Of a stretch of DNA of 6,270 nt, positions 1-5,735 are shown in pieces. The translations under genes and the position numbers were made by a program. Positions within the stretch are counted from its first letter, which is position 1. Each line of letters begins with the position of its first letter. Under the pieces are notes generated by a model. That model saw only the letters and a list, made by a program, of their open reading frames with translations. It was not told the origin of the DNA and searched no databases. The stretch comes from JAAFHS01 sp043751715 (GTDB taxonomy: Bacteria; Pseudomonadota; Alphaproteobacteria; Rhodobacterales; Rhodobacteraceae): assembly GCA_043751715.1 (NCBI GenBank), contig JAYUZO010000148.1, positions 1 through 6,270 of the forward strand, given 5' to 3'.

Positions 1-378
1 CAACAGCCCCGCCGTCAGCGCTGCCAGTACCGCAACCGGGGCCGCGACCCCGTTGGTCACCAGAACCGCCGCCACCGCCCCGCTGATCGCCATCACCGCG
101 CCTACCGAAAGATCAACACCTTTGGTCGCGATCACCGCTGTCATGCCAATCGCCAGAATGGCCACGGGTGCGCCCCGATTCAAAACATCAATCAGGCTGC
201 CGAAAAGGCGGCCATCCTGCCAGCTGATATGAAAAAACCCCGGAAACAGCAGCCAGTTCACAAATAGCACCGACGCCAGCGCAATCACCTGTGGCCGGAG
301 CAGGAACTGTGCAAACGGGCGCGGCCGCTCGGTTGGTGGCCGCGATATGGGCCGGATATCTGCCGTCGGACGGGTCAT
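1..378 (-). CDS. ytfT: Sugar ABC transporter permease, YtfT-like (CUT2 family), N-terminal part
   Basis: Inner-membrane permease subunit of a ribose/galactofuranose-type (CUT2) ABC importer. The frame is open from an ATG at 378 to the window edge, giving the first 126 residues of a protein that is usually about 330-340 residues. A short proline- and arginine-rich cytoplasmic N-terminus (residues 1-30) precedes hydrophobic segments at about 31-49, 66-85, 92-108 and 111-126. The stretch RGAPVAILAIGMTAVIAT followed by KGVDLSVGAVMAISG (residues 86-100) is the conserved CUT2 permease region and closely resembles my memory of E. coli YtfT; the family usually has GGIDLSVG, so the lysine at 86 is a small deviation. 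The start overlaps the stop of the upstream ATPase gene as ATGA, and there is no strong ribosome binding site, so translation is probably coupled. That coupling depends on the ATPase frame being intact, which it is not here. The ytfT symbol is by family resemblance; substrate is inferred. Confidence 0.9.
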   Translation of the reverse strand, partial: MTRPTADIRPISRPPTERPRPFAQFLLRPQVIALASVLFVNWLLFPGFFHISWQDGRLFGSLIDVLNRGAPVAILAIGMTAVIATKGVDLSVGAVMAISGAVAAVLVTNGVAAPVAVLAALTAGLL

Positions 379-1894
379 GCGCCCACCCCGGCTGGCATTC
401 CGGCAATGGCCTGCACAATCGCATCAGGCGCAATTTCGTCGCCCGCCAATTCCGCCACCATCGCGCGGTCGCGCATCACCACGATGCGGTTGGAATAGGC
501 CACCACCTCGTCAATCTCGGATGAGATGACAAACAGCGCCAGCCCCTCTTCGCGCAACCGGTTGATCGTGCGCACGATTTCGGCATGCGCACCCACATCA
601 ATGCCGCGCGTCGGTTCATCCAGGATCAAAAAGGTTGGGTCAATCGCAGCCAGCGCGCGAGGATCACCTTTTGCTGGTTCCCGCCCGACAAAAGGCGCAC
701 CGGCATATCGTGGCTTGCCGCGCGGATATCCAGCGCCTCGGCATTGCGGCCCGCCAGTTCGATCTGATCATCGCGGTTCAACGCGCGGAACCAGCCCAGC
801 TTGGCCTGCAACGCGATGATGATGTTTTCGCGCACCGACAGATCGCCAAATATGCCGTCCAGCTTGCGGTCCTCGGGGCAAAATCCAAATCCAGCCGCCA
901 CCGCCTGCGCCGGGTTACGGATGGTCACAGGCTTGCCATCCACCCAGACCTGCCCGCCATCCGCCGCATCAACCCCGAACATCAGTCGCGCAACCTCGGT
1001 CCGACGAGACCCCAGCAGGCCTGCCACCCCCACAACCTCGCCTTCATGGATCGCCAGATCAAACGGCGGCATCCCCTTGCGGTTCAGCCCCTTGAACGCC
1101 ACGCGCACCGCACCCTGCGCCCCCCCGGCCAATGCCGTTGTATGATGATCCAACGTCAGATCCTTACCCAGCATCATGCGCACCACATCCGTGGTGTTCA
1201 GCGCAGCAATCGCCTGTGTTGCCACCTTTTTGCCGTTGCGCAGAATGGTCACCCGGTCTGCCAGATCAAACACCTGATCCAGAAAATGCGTGATGAAGAT
1301 GATCGCCAGCCCCTTGGCCTTTAACCCCCGCACCGCATCAAACAGGCGCTGCACTTCCGTTCGGTCAAGGCTGGCCGTTGGTTCATCCAACACCAGCACC
1401 TTGCCCGACAATTCCACCGCCCGCGCAATCGCCACAATCTGCTGCACCGCCACCGAAAATTCCGAAAGTTCCGCCCGGACGTCAATATCCAGCCCATAGC
1501 GCTGCATCAGATCCTTGGCCTTCGCCTCAATTTGCTTGCGGTCCACAAGGCCAAAGCGCGTTGGCTGCCGCCCCAGAAACAGGTTCTCCGCCACAGACCG
1601 GTTCGGCAGCAGGTTCACCTCTTGGTACACCGTGCCAATGCCGTACCCTTGGCCGTGCAGCGGGTCGCGCAGCGTGATGGGCGCGCCTTCCAGCAGCAGT
1701 TCCCCGCCATCGGGCTGATAGGCCCCTGTCAAAATCTTGATCAGCGTTGATTTGCCCGTGCCGTTTTCGCCCAGCAGCGCATGCACCTCACCCAGATGGA
1801 CCGCGAAATCCACCCCGTCCAGCGCGCGGTGCTGGCCAAAGACCTTGACGATGCCGCGCGCCTCTAACACCGGCGCTGTTGTGCTGTCTGACAT
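375..1894 (-). pseudogene. ytfR: Sugar ABC transporter ATP-binding protein, YtfR-like, frameshifted
   Basis: Energy-coupling ATPase of a CUT2 sugar importer with two fused nucleotide-binding domains; it acts on the cytoplasmic face with the YtfT-type permease. The ATG at 1894 (MSDSTTAPVL) is chosen because a GAGGGGG ribosome binding site lies 8 nt upstream and the protein then begins at the domain; the frame is open further up to 1951 but that extension is not domain-like. Domain 1 has Walker A GENGTGKST (residues 42-50), a degenerate signature FSVAVQQIVAIARAV (146-160) and Walker B VLVLDEPTASLD (166-177). Domain 2 has the usual lysine-less P-loop GLLGSRRTE (292-300) and signature LSGGNQQK (402-409). 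After RWL (414-416) the frame breaks and stops at 628-626, while LILDEPTRGIDVGAHAEI and the remaining C-terminus continue in another frame from about 647 to 375. Restoring one base gives RWLAIDPTFLILDEP and a 506-residue protein, close to the roughly 500 expected. As it stands, the product lacks Walker B of domain 2. Genuine mutation and sequencing error cannot be told apart here. Confidence 0.88.
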
Positions 1895-1911
1895 GACCAA
1901 TGCCCCCTCAT
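1895..1911 (-). promoter_or_regulatory. Ribosome binding site of the ATPase gene
   Basis: On the minus strand the sequence GAGGGGG lies 8 nt before the ATG at 1894. It supports this start over the farther ATG at 1951, which falls directly beside the large intergenic hairpin and would add 19 residues without domain character. Confidence 0.55.
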
Positions 1912-1954
1912 TCCGCGTCTTCAATGTCCAGTTTTCTTGCAAACAAAGCAATCA

Positions 1955-1984
1955 GCCGGGCAGGGGACAGGCCCCCCGCCCGGC
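1955..1984 (-). terminator. Strong GC-rich hairpin between binding-protein and ATPase genes (attenuator or mRNA-stabilising)
   Basis: A 30-nt perfect-ended inverted repeat. On the minus strand GCCGGGC pairs with GCCCGGC, and the inner GGGGGG pairs with UCCCCU using two G-U pairs, for a 13-bp stem closed by a CCUG tetraloop. It starts 19 nt after the stop of the binding-protein gene. The RNA that follows (TGATTGCTTTGTTTGC) is U-rich but has no unbroken U tract, so full rho-independent termination is doubtful. In ABC importer operons a structure after the binding-protein gene commonly causes partial termination or protects the upstream mRNA, so the binding protein is made in excess over the membrane subunits. 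That role is inferred here. Confidence 0.65.
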
Positions 1985-2003
1985 CTTGGTCCTGGGGGGG
2001 GAA

Positions 2004-2975
2004 CTAGTATCCAAGACCTTTGCGGCGGTCGTATTCGCCCTGCGGATCATCCGCTGGGGTATACAACTTTGATTCCGTGATGATGAACTTTTCCGGCACC
2101 GTGCCCGCATCCCAATAGGCCGCCAGCGCATCAAACGCCGGGCCTGCCATGTTTGGTGTCAGCTCAACTGTCGCATTCGCCTCACCTGCCACCATGGCCG
2201 CAAAAATATCTGGCACAGCGTCGATCGACACCACCAGAATGTCCTTGCCCGGTGTCAGGCCCGCATCCTTGATCGCCTGGTTGGCACCCACCGCCATGTC
2301 ATCATTATGCGCATAAACCGCACAGATATTGGCCCCGCCACCTTCGGCCTTAAGGAACCCTTCCATCACTTCCTTGCCTTTGGCACGCGTGAAATCGCCC
2401 GTCTGGCTGCGGATGATCGACAGGTTGGCATGGCCTGCCAGCGCCTCTTCAAAGCCCTGCTTGCGGTTGATCGCGGGCGATGATCCCACCGTGCCCTGCA
2501 ACTCCACCACGTTGCACGGCGCATCGGCCACCGCACCCATCAGCCATTCGCCTGCAACCCGGCCTTCCTTGACCTGATCGGAAGCAACAGATGTCAGATA
2601 CAGGTCTTGCGACGCCTCAATCCCCCGGTCCAGCAGCACCACCGGAATCCCCGCTTCCTGTGCTGCGGTCAGCACTTCTTCCCAGCCGGTGGCCACAACC
2701 GGGGCCACCAGAATGGCATCCACGCCCTGCGCAATAAAGCCACGGATCGCCGTGATCTGGTTTTCCTGCTTTTGCTGCGCATCGGCAAATTTCAGGTCAA
2801 TCCCCAGGTCTGCCGCCAGCGCCTTGGTCACACTGGTTTCAGCAGCGCGCCAGCCGGATTCCGACCCGATCTGCGAAAACCCAATGATTTTGCCTTCCAG
2901 ACCTTCAGCATAAGCAGCCTACAGCAAAAGCCCAGCCAGTCCCGCGCCAAGCGCGAGAGTCGTGATAAGTTTCAT
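2004..2975 (-). pseudogene. ytfQ: Periplasmic sugar-binding protein, YtfQ-like, with in-frame amber stop in the signal peptide
   Basis: Substrate-binding subunit of the importer, expected in the periplasm (peripla_BP_4 / ribose-binding fold). The ATG at 2975 has an excellent ribosome binding site, GGGAGG with 5 nt spacing. Translation gives the signal peptide MKLITTLALGAGLAGLLL, then TAG at 2921-2919 (codon 19), then AAYA and a likely signal-peptidase site before EGLEGK. Reading through the stop gives 323 residues, against about 318 for E. coli YtfQ. Sequence hallmarks are GFSQIGSESGWRAAET (residues 32-47), the tract with DAQQKQENQI, APVVATGWE, LLDRGIE, CNVVELQGTVGSSPAI, RSQTGDFTRAKGKEVMEGF, VYAHNDDMAVGANQAIKDAG and ELTPNMAGPAFDAL, all matching my memory of YtfQ, the galactofuranose-binding protein. 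The only available downstream in-frame starts, such as GTG at 2831, would remove the signal peptide and the first strand, including the conserved binding-region motif, so a functional product from them is unlikely. The change is either a nonsense mutation or a base-call error. Confidence 0.9.
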
Positions 2976-2986
2976 GTTTTCCTCCC
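2976..2986 (-). promoter_or_regulatory. Ribosome binding site of the binding-protein gene
   Basis: On the minus strand GGGAGGAAAAC directly precedes the ATG at 2975, giving a GGAGG core with 5 nt spacing. It fixes the true start of the binding-protein gene upstream of the amber codon and shows that the signal-peptide segment is the original beginning of the gene. Confidence 0.8.
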
Positions 2987-3068
2987 AGCGGAAATTTTTG
3001 CCACTCTGCTCAGGTGGCTGAAGTCAGGCTATGAAAAGTAATACTATATGTAAGAAATTCCTGAAGGC

Positions 3069-3107
3069 CGCAGGGTGGTGGCCCGTCGCCACAACGCTGC
3101 ACCTGCG
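3069..3107 (-). repeat. Two-tier stem-loop upstream of the transporter genes
   Basis: On the minus strand CGCAGGTG (3107-3100) pairs with CACCCTGCG (3077-3069), forming 8 bp with one bulged C. The inner GTGGC (3092-3088) pairs with GCCAC (3082-3078) around a 5-nt loop, and the two helices are directly stacked on one side with a 7-nt bulge on the other. No U tract follows, so it is a weak candidate for a terminator. It may instead be RNA structure or a protein-binding site upstream of the presumed promoter. Function unknown. Confidence 0.4.
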
Positions 3108-3176
3108 TTCCCCACGGCTTTTTCCGTTTGATTTTCCCAGCATCCCATCCCGCTGCATCGCAGCAATTCACGCTTG

Positions 3177-3190
3177 CAAGGCTGGCCTTG
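3177..3190 (-). terminator. Small perfect hairpin immediately after the epimerase stop
   Basis: The 14-nt inverted repeat CAAGGCCAGCCTTG starts at the base after the TGA of the epimerase gene (3193-3191). It could form a 5-bp stem with a 4-nt loop. It overlaps the 8-nt palindrome CTTGCAAG at 3173-3180. There is no U tract afterwards, so if it ends transcription it probably does so only weakly; it could also just shield the 3' end of the message. Confidence 0.35.
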
Positions 3191-4210
3191 TCAGCTCAGG
3201 GCAAAGTCAAACTGCATCCGGTGCAGGTATATTTCGCTCGGTTCCAGCCGCGCCTGCGGGAAATGCGGCCGGTTCGGCGAATCAGGGAAACGCTGGGTTT
3301 CCACCGCAAAGCCGGCAAAGCGCGGATAGCGCGCGCCTGCCTTGCCCGGCCCGCCGTTGAAATGCGCGCCCGTATACAACTGCACCCCCGGTTCCGTCGT
3401 GCGCAGCCGCATGCTGCGGCCTGAAGTATGGTCCACCGCCATCAGGCAAGGGCGCAGGCCATCAGCACCCAAGGGGGCCGTCAGGCACAGGTTATGGTCA
3501 AACCCGCCCGCACCCGGCAACGCATCCCCAATCGCACGCACCGTGCGAAAATCAAACGCCGTGCCTGCTACCGCGCGCACTTCACCCGTCGGGATCAGGC
3601 TTGCATCAACCGGCAGATAGAACCCGGCTTCCAGTTGCAACTGATGCCCCAGCACATCCCCCGCGCCTTGCCCGGCAAGGTTGAAATAGGCGTGGTTCAC
3701 CAGGTTCACCACCGTTGGCGCATCCGTGGTCGCCGTCATCTCAATCAGCAGCCCCAGGCCCGAAATCCGGTATGTCACCCGCGCCACCATCGTGCCGGGA
3801 AAGCCCATCTCACCATCCGGCGAGGTGGTGGCAAAGGTCACATGATCCGCTGCGTGGCTTTCAATCTCCCAGACCTTCAGGTCAAACCCCGCCGCCCCGC
3901 CATGCAGATGCTGCACCCCTTCGTTCCGGTCCACCTGCACCGCCCGGCCATCCAGCACGAACCGCCCGCCCGCAATCCGGTTGGCATAGCGCCCGCAGGT
4001 TGCCCCCAGATAGGCCCCATGTGTCAGCCACCCGGCCAGATCATCCTGCCCCAGCACGATATCCGCCAGCACGCCCTTGGCATCCGGCACCCACAATTCC
4101 GCCAGCCGCGCGCCCAGTGTCAGCAGCTTTACCCGCAGGCCCCCGCCCGTCAGCGTAACCGCCCGCACCTCAAACCCGCCAACCTGCCCGATGCTTGCAA
4201 CCTCAGCCAC
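3191..4210 (-). CDS. galM: Aldose 1-epimerase (mutarotase), GalM family
   Basis: Interconverts alpha and beta anomers of aldoses such as galactose, glucose and arabinose in the cytoplasm, supplying the anomer used by the sugar 1-dehydrogenase encoded upstream. The 339-residue length is normal for the family. Visible hallmarks are CGRYANRIAGGRF (72-84), HLHGG (101-105, with one of the active-site histidines), VNHAYFNLAG (171-180, catalytic His173), FDHN (237-240, substrate-binding Asp238), GAHFNGG (281-287) and the C-terminal VETQRFPDSPNRPHFP (303-318) with catalytic Glu304. The start is a GTG at 4210, supported by GGAG 6 nt upstream inside the end of the preceding gene. The gap to the aldehyde dehydrogenase stop is only 3 nt, so the two are almost certainly in one operon with coupled translation. 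No signal peptide is present. The residue assignments follow known GalM active sites; exact sugar preference is not readable from sequence. Confidence 0.95.
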   Translation of the reverse strand: MAEVASIGQVGGFEVRAVTLTGGGLRVKLLTLGARLAELWVPDAKGVLADIVLGQDDLAGWLTHGAYLGATCGRYANRIAGGRFVLDGRAVQVDRNEGVQHLHGGAAGFDLKVWEIESHAADHVTFATTSPDGEMGFPGTMVARVTYRISGLGLLIEMTATTDAPTVVNLVNHAYFNLAGQGAGDVLGHQLQLEAGFYLPVDASLIPTGEVRAVAGTAFDFRTVRAIGDALPGAGGFDHNLCLTAPLGADGLRPCLMAVDHTSGRSMRLRTTEPGVQLYTGAHFNGGPGKAGARYPRFAGFAVETQRFPDSPNRPHFPQARLEPSEIYLHRMQFDFALS

Positions 4211-4213
4211 GGC

Positions 4214-5722
4214 CTACTCCGCCCAATCTTGCGGCAGCAGCGCTGCGGGCATGTTCTGATAGGCCACAGGCCGCAGCCAGCGGCGAATAGACATTGTCCC
4301 CACCGACGTCGCGCCAAAGTTGGTGGACGCCGGATAAGGCCCGCCATGCACCTGCGCATCCACCACCTCCACCCCGGTCGGAAAGCCGTTGGCCAGCACC
4401 CGGCCCGCCTTGCGTTCCAACACTGGCATCAGTGCGCGGCCAAGGGCGGTATCGCCGTCATCCAGATGCAACGTGCAGGTCAACTGCCCCTGCAGGCTCT
4501 GCGCAATCTTGTGCATTTCAGCCGCATGTCGCACGCGGATGATCAGGCCAAGCGGGCCGAACACCTCTTCCGCCAGCATGTGATCAGCCAGCCAATCCGC
4601 CCCTGACACCTCAAACAGATAGGGCGTGGCATTGCGCAGATCACAGGTGGTCGTCAGCACCGCCCGCACGCCACTGCCCGCCGCAATCCTGTCACGCCCC
4701 GCGCGAAAGGCCTGCGCCATGCCATCCGTCAGCATGGTCTGCGCGCCCACCGCCCCCAACGCCACCTTGGCCGCGTTCACGAACGCATCCGCCTCCGGCC
4801 CGTCAATCACCACGGCAATACCGGGGTTGGTGCAAAACTGCCCCGCCCCCATGGTCAGCGATCCCGCCCAGCCCTTGGCAATCGCCTCACCCCGTGCGGC
4901 CAGCGCCGCTGGCAGCAGGAACATCGGGTTGACCGACCCCAATTCGCCAAAGAACGGAATGGGTTCTGGCCTGCCCGCGCACAGGTTGAACAGCGCCCGC
5001 CCCCCGGTAAGTGACCCCGTAAACCCCACCGCCTTGATCAACGGATGCTGCACCAGCGCCTCACCAACATCCCGCTTGCCCCCCTGCACAAGGCTGAAGG
5101 TGCCCGCTGGCATACCACAAGCCCGGATCGCCGCATCAATCGCCTGCGCCACCACCTCACCCGTGCCGGGATGGGCCGAATGGCCCTTGACCACCACCGG
5201 GCAACCCGCCGCCAGCGCCGATGCCGTATCCCCACCCGCGACCGAAAAGGCCAGCGGAAAGTTTGATGCACCAAACACCGCCACCGGGCCAATGGGCCGC
5301 TGGATCAGCTTGATATCCGCGCGGGGCAGGGGCGTATGGTCGGGCAGGGCCGCATCATGGCGGCGGTCAAGCCATGCGTCCTTCAGGATATGGCTGGCGA
5401 ACAGGCGCAACTGCATGGTCGTGCGCCCACGCTCGCCTTCCAGCCGCGCCACCGGAAGCCCGGTTTCCTGCGTGCCAATCTCGGTGATGGCCGCGCCACG
5501 CGCCTCGATTTCGTCAGCGATGCGGTTCAGAAACGCGGCACGGGCGGCGCGGGACATCGCGGCATAGGCTGGAAAGGCCGCCTCGGCCGCGCGGCAGGCC
5601 GCATCGACATGCGCAGGCGTGCCCACCGCGAACCGGTGCACCGGACCCTGCGCCGGGGCGGATGCGAAAGTCTGGTCACTGGGCACCCAGTCGCCTGCAA
5701 TCAGATGTTTGCCGGTCAGCAT
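4214..5722 (-). CDS. Aldehyde dehydrogenase, 2-oxoglutarate-semialdehyde (2,5-dioxovalerate) dehydrogenase type
   Basis: NAD(P)+-dependent enzyme expected to oxidise alpha-ketoglutarate semialdehyde to 2-oxoglutarate, the last step of non-phosphorylating pentose (Weimberg) and sugar-acid degradation. Counting from the ATG at 5722 the protein has 502 residues, typical for this subfamily. Key residues are Asn154 in FGASNFPLAFS, Lys179 in VVVKGHSAHPG (cofactor site), catalytic-base Glu260 in FFGELGSVNP and the nucleophile Cys297 in MGAGQFCTNPG, followed by EEVFGP at 385-390. KGHSAHP and GELGSVNP together are characteristic of the KGSADH branch rather than of betaine- or succinate-semialdehyde enzymes. 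The start at 5722 is preferred because AGGA lies 7 nt upstream; the ATG at 5728 has only 1 nt spacing, and the open frame back to 5761 would overlap the previous gene. The gene follows the sugar 1-dehydrogenase stop by 13 nt and ends 3 nt before the epimerase. Related branch members act on other aldehydes, so substrate remains inferred. Confidence 0.93.
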   Translation of the reverse strand: MLTGKHLIAGDWVPSDQTFASAPAQGPVHRFAVGTPAHVDAACRAAEAAFPAYAAMSRAARAAFLNRIADEIEARGAAITEIGTQETGLPVARLEGERGRTTMQLRLFASHILKDAWLDRRHDAALPDHTPLPRADIKLIQRPIGPVAVFGASNFPLAFSVAGGDTASALAAGCPVVVKGHSAHPGTGEVVAQAIDAAIRACGMPAGTFSLVQGGKRDVGEALVQHPLIKAVGFTGSLTGGRALFNLCAGRPEPIPFFGELGSVNPMFLLPAALAARGEAIAKGWAGSLTMGAGQFCTNPGIAVVIDGPEADAFVNAAKVALGAVGAQTMLTDGMAQAFRAGRDRIAAGSGVRAVLTTTCDLRNATPYLFEVSGADWLADHMLAEEVFGPLGLIIRVRHAAEMHKIAQSLQGQLTCTLHLDDGDTALGRALMPVLERKAGRVLANGFPTGVEVVDAQVHGGPYPASTNFGATSVGTMSIRRWLRPVAYQNMPAALLPQDWAE

Positions 5723-5728
5723 GATCAT

Positions 5729-5735
5729 GTCCTTT
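5729..5735 (-). promoter_or_regulatory. Ribosome binding site deciding the aldehyde dehydrogenase start
   Basis: On the minus strand AAAAGGAC follows directly on the TGA of the sugar dehydrogenase. Two ATG codons lie downstream, at 5728 (1 nt from AGGA) and 5722 (7 nt). Normal spacing favours 5722, which begins MLTGKHLIAGDW. A longer upstream ATG at 5761 lies inside the previous gene. Confidence 0.6.

Larger units (their letters stand above)
2976..3190 (-). promoter_or_regulatory. Non-coding gap and probable leader/promoter region of the transporter genes
   Basis: These 215 nt lie between the epimerase stop and the binding-protein start and hold no convincing gene on either strand. On the minus strand the region near the epimerase is structured and GC-rich, while 3031-3060 is clearly AT-rich for this window (TTTCTTACATATAGTATTAC on the minus strand). 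That patch includes TATAGT, which could serve as a -10 element, but I find no good -35 at 16-18 bp. A promoter for the transporter here is therefore inferred from gap size and local AT content, not from a clear consensus. No convincing operator palindrome was found in the AT-rich patch. Confidence 0.4.

Noticed and set aside
639..660. Programmed ribosomal frameshifting in the ATPase gene
   Set aside because: No slippery heptamer is present at the break, the restored reading needs one extra base in CTGCG, and CUT2 ATPases are not known to use recoding. A plain deletion or a sequencing error is simpler.
635..1324. Plus-strand open frame of 229 codons opposite the ATPase gene
   Set aside because: Shadow of the ATPase gene; the translation has no family resemblance and is dominated by His, Arg and Gln.
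1895..1951. Nineteen-residue N-terminal extension of the ATPase from an ATG at 1951
   Set aside because: The ATG abuts the strong hairpin, has no ribosome binding site and the extension is not domain-like. The start at 1894 has a GA-rich site at proper spacing.
2004..2831. Shorter binding-protein gene beginning at the GTG at 2831
   Set aside because: This start falls inside the conserved N-terminal strand, lacks a signal peptide and has no ribosome binding site. It is open there only because the amber codon blocks the true start at 2975.
3115..3128. ACGG-AAAAAG-CCGT mini inverted repeat in the intergenic gap
   Set aside because: Only a 4-bp stem with a 6-nt loop, which is expected by chance.
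3428..4606. Long open frame on the plus strand (392 codons) opposite the epimerase and the end of the aldehyde dehydrogenase
   Set aside because: Its translation is rich in His, Arg, Pro and Gln with no domain character, and it lies antisense to two well-conserved genes. Long antisense frames are expected in GC-rich coding DNA.
4626..5567. Long open frame on the plus strand (313 codons) opposite the aldehyde dehydrogenase
   Set aside because: Low-complexity Ala/Ser/Pro/Arg composition, no recognisable motifs and full overlap with catalytic regions of the real gene on the other strand.
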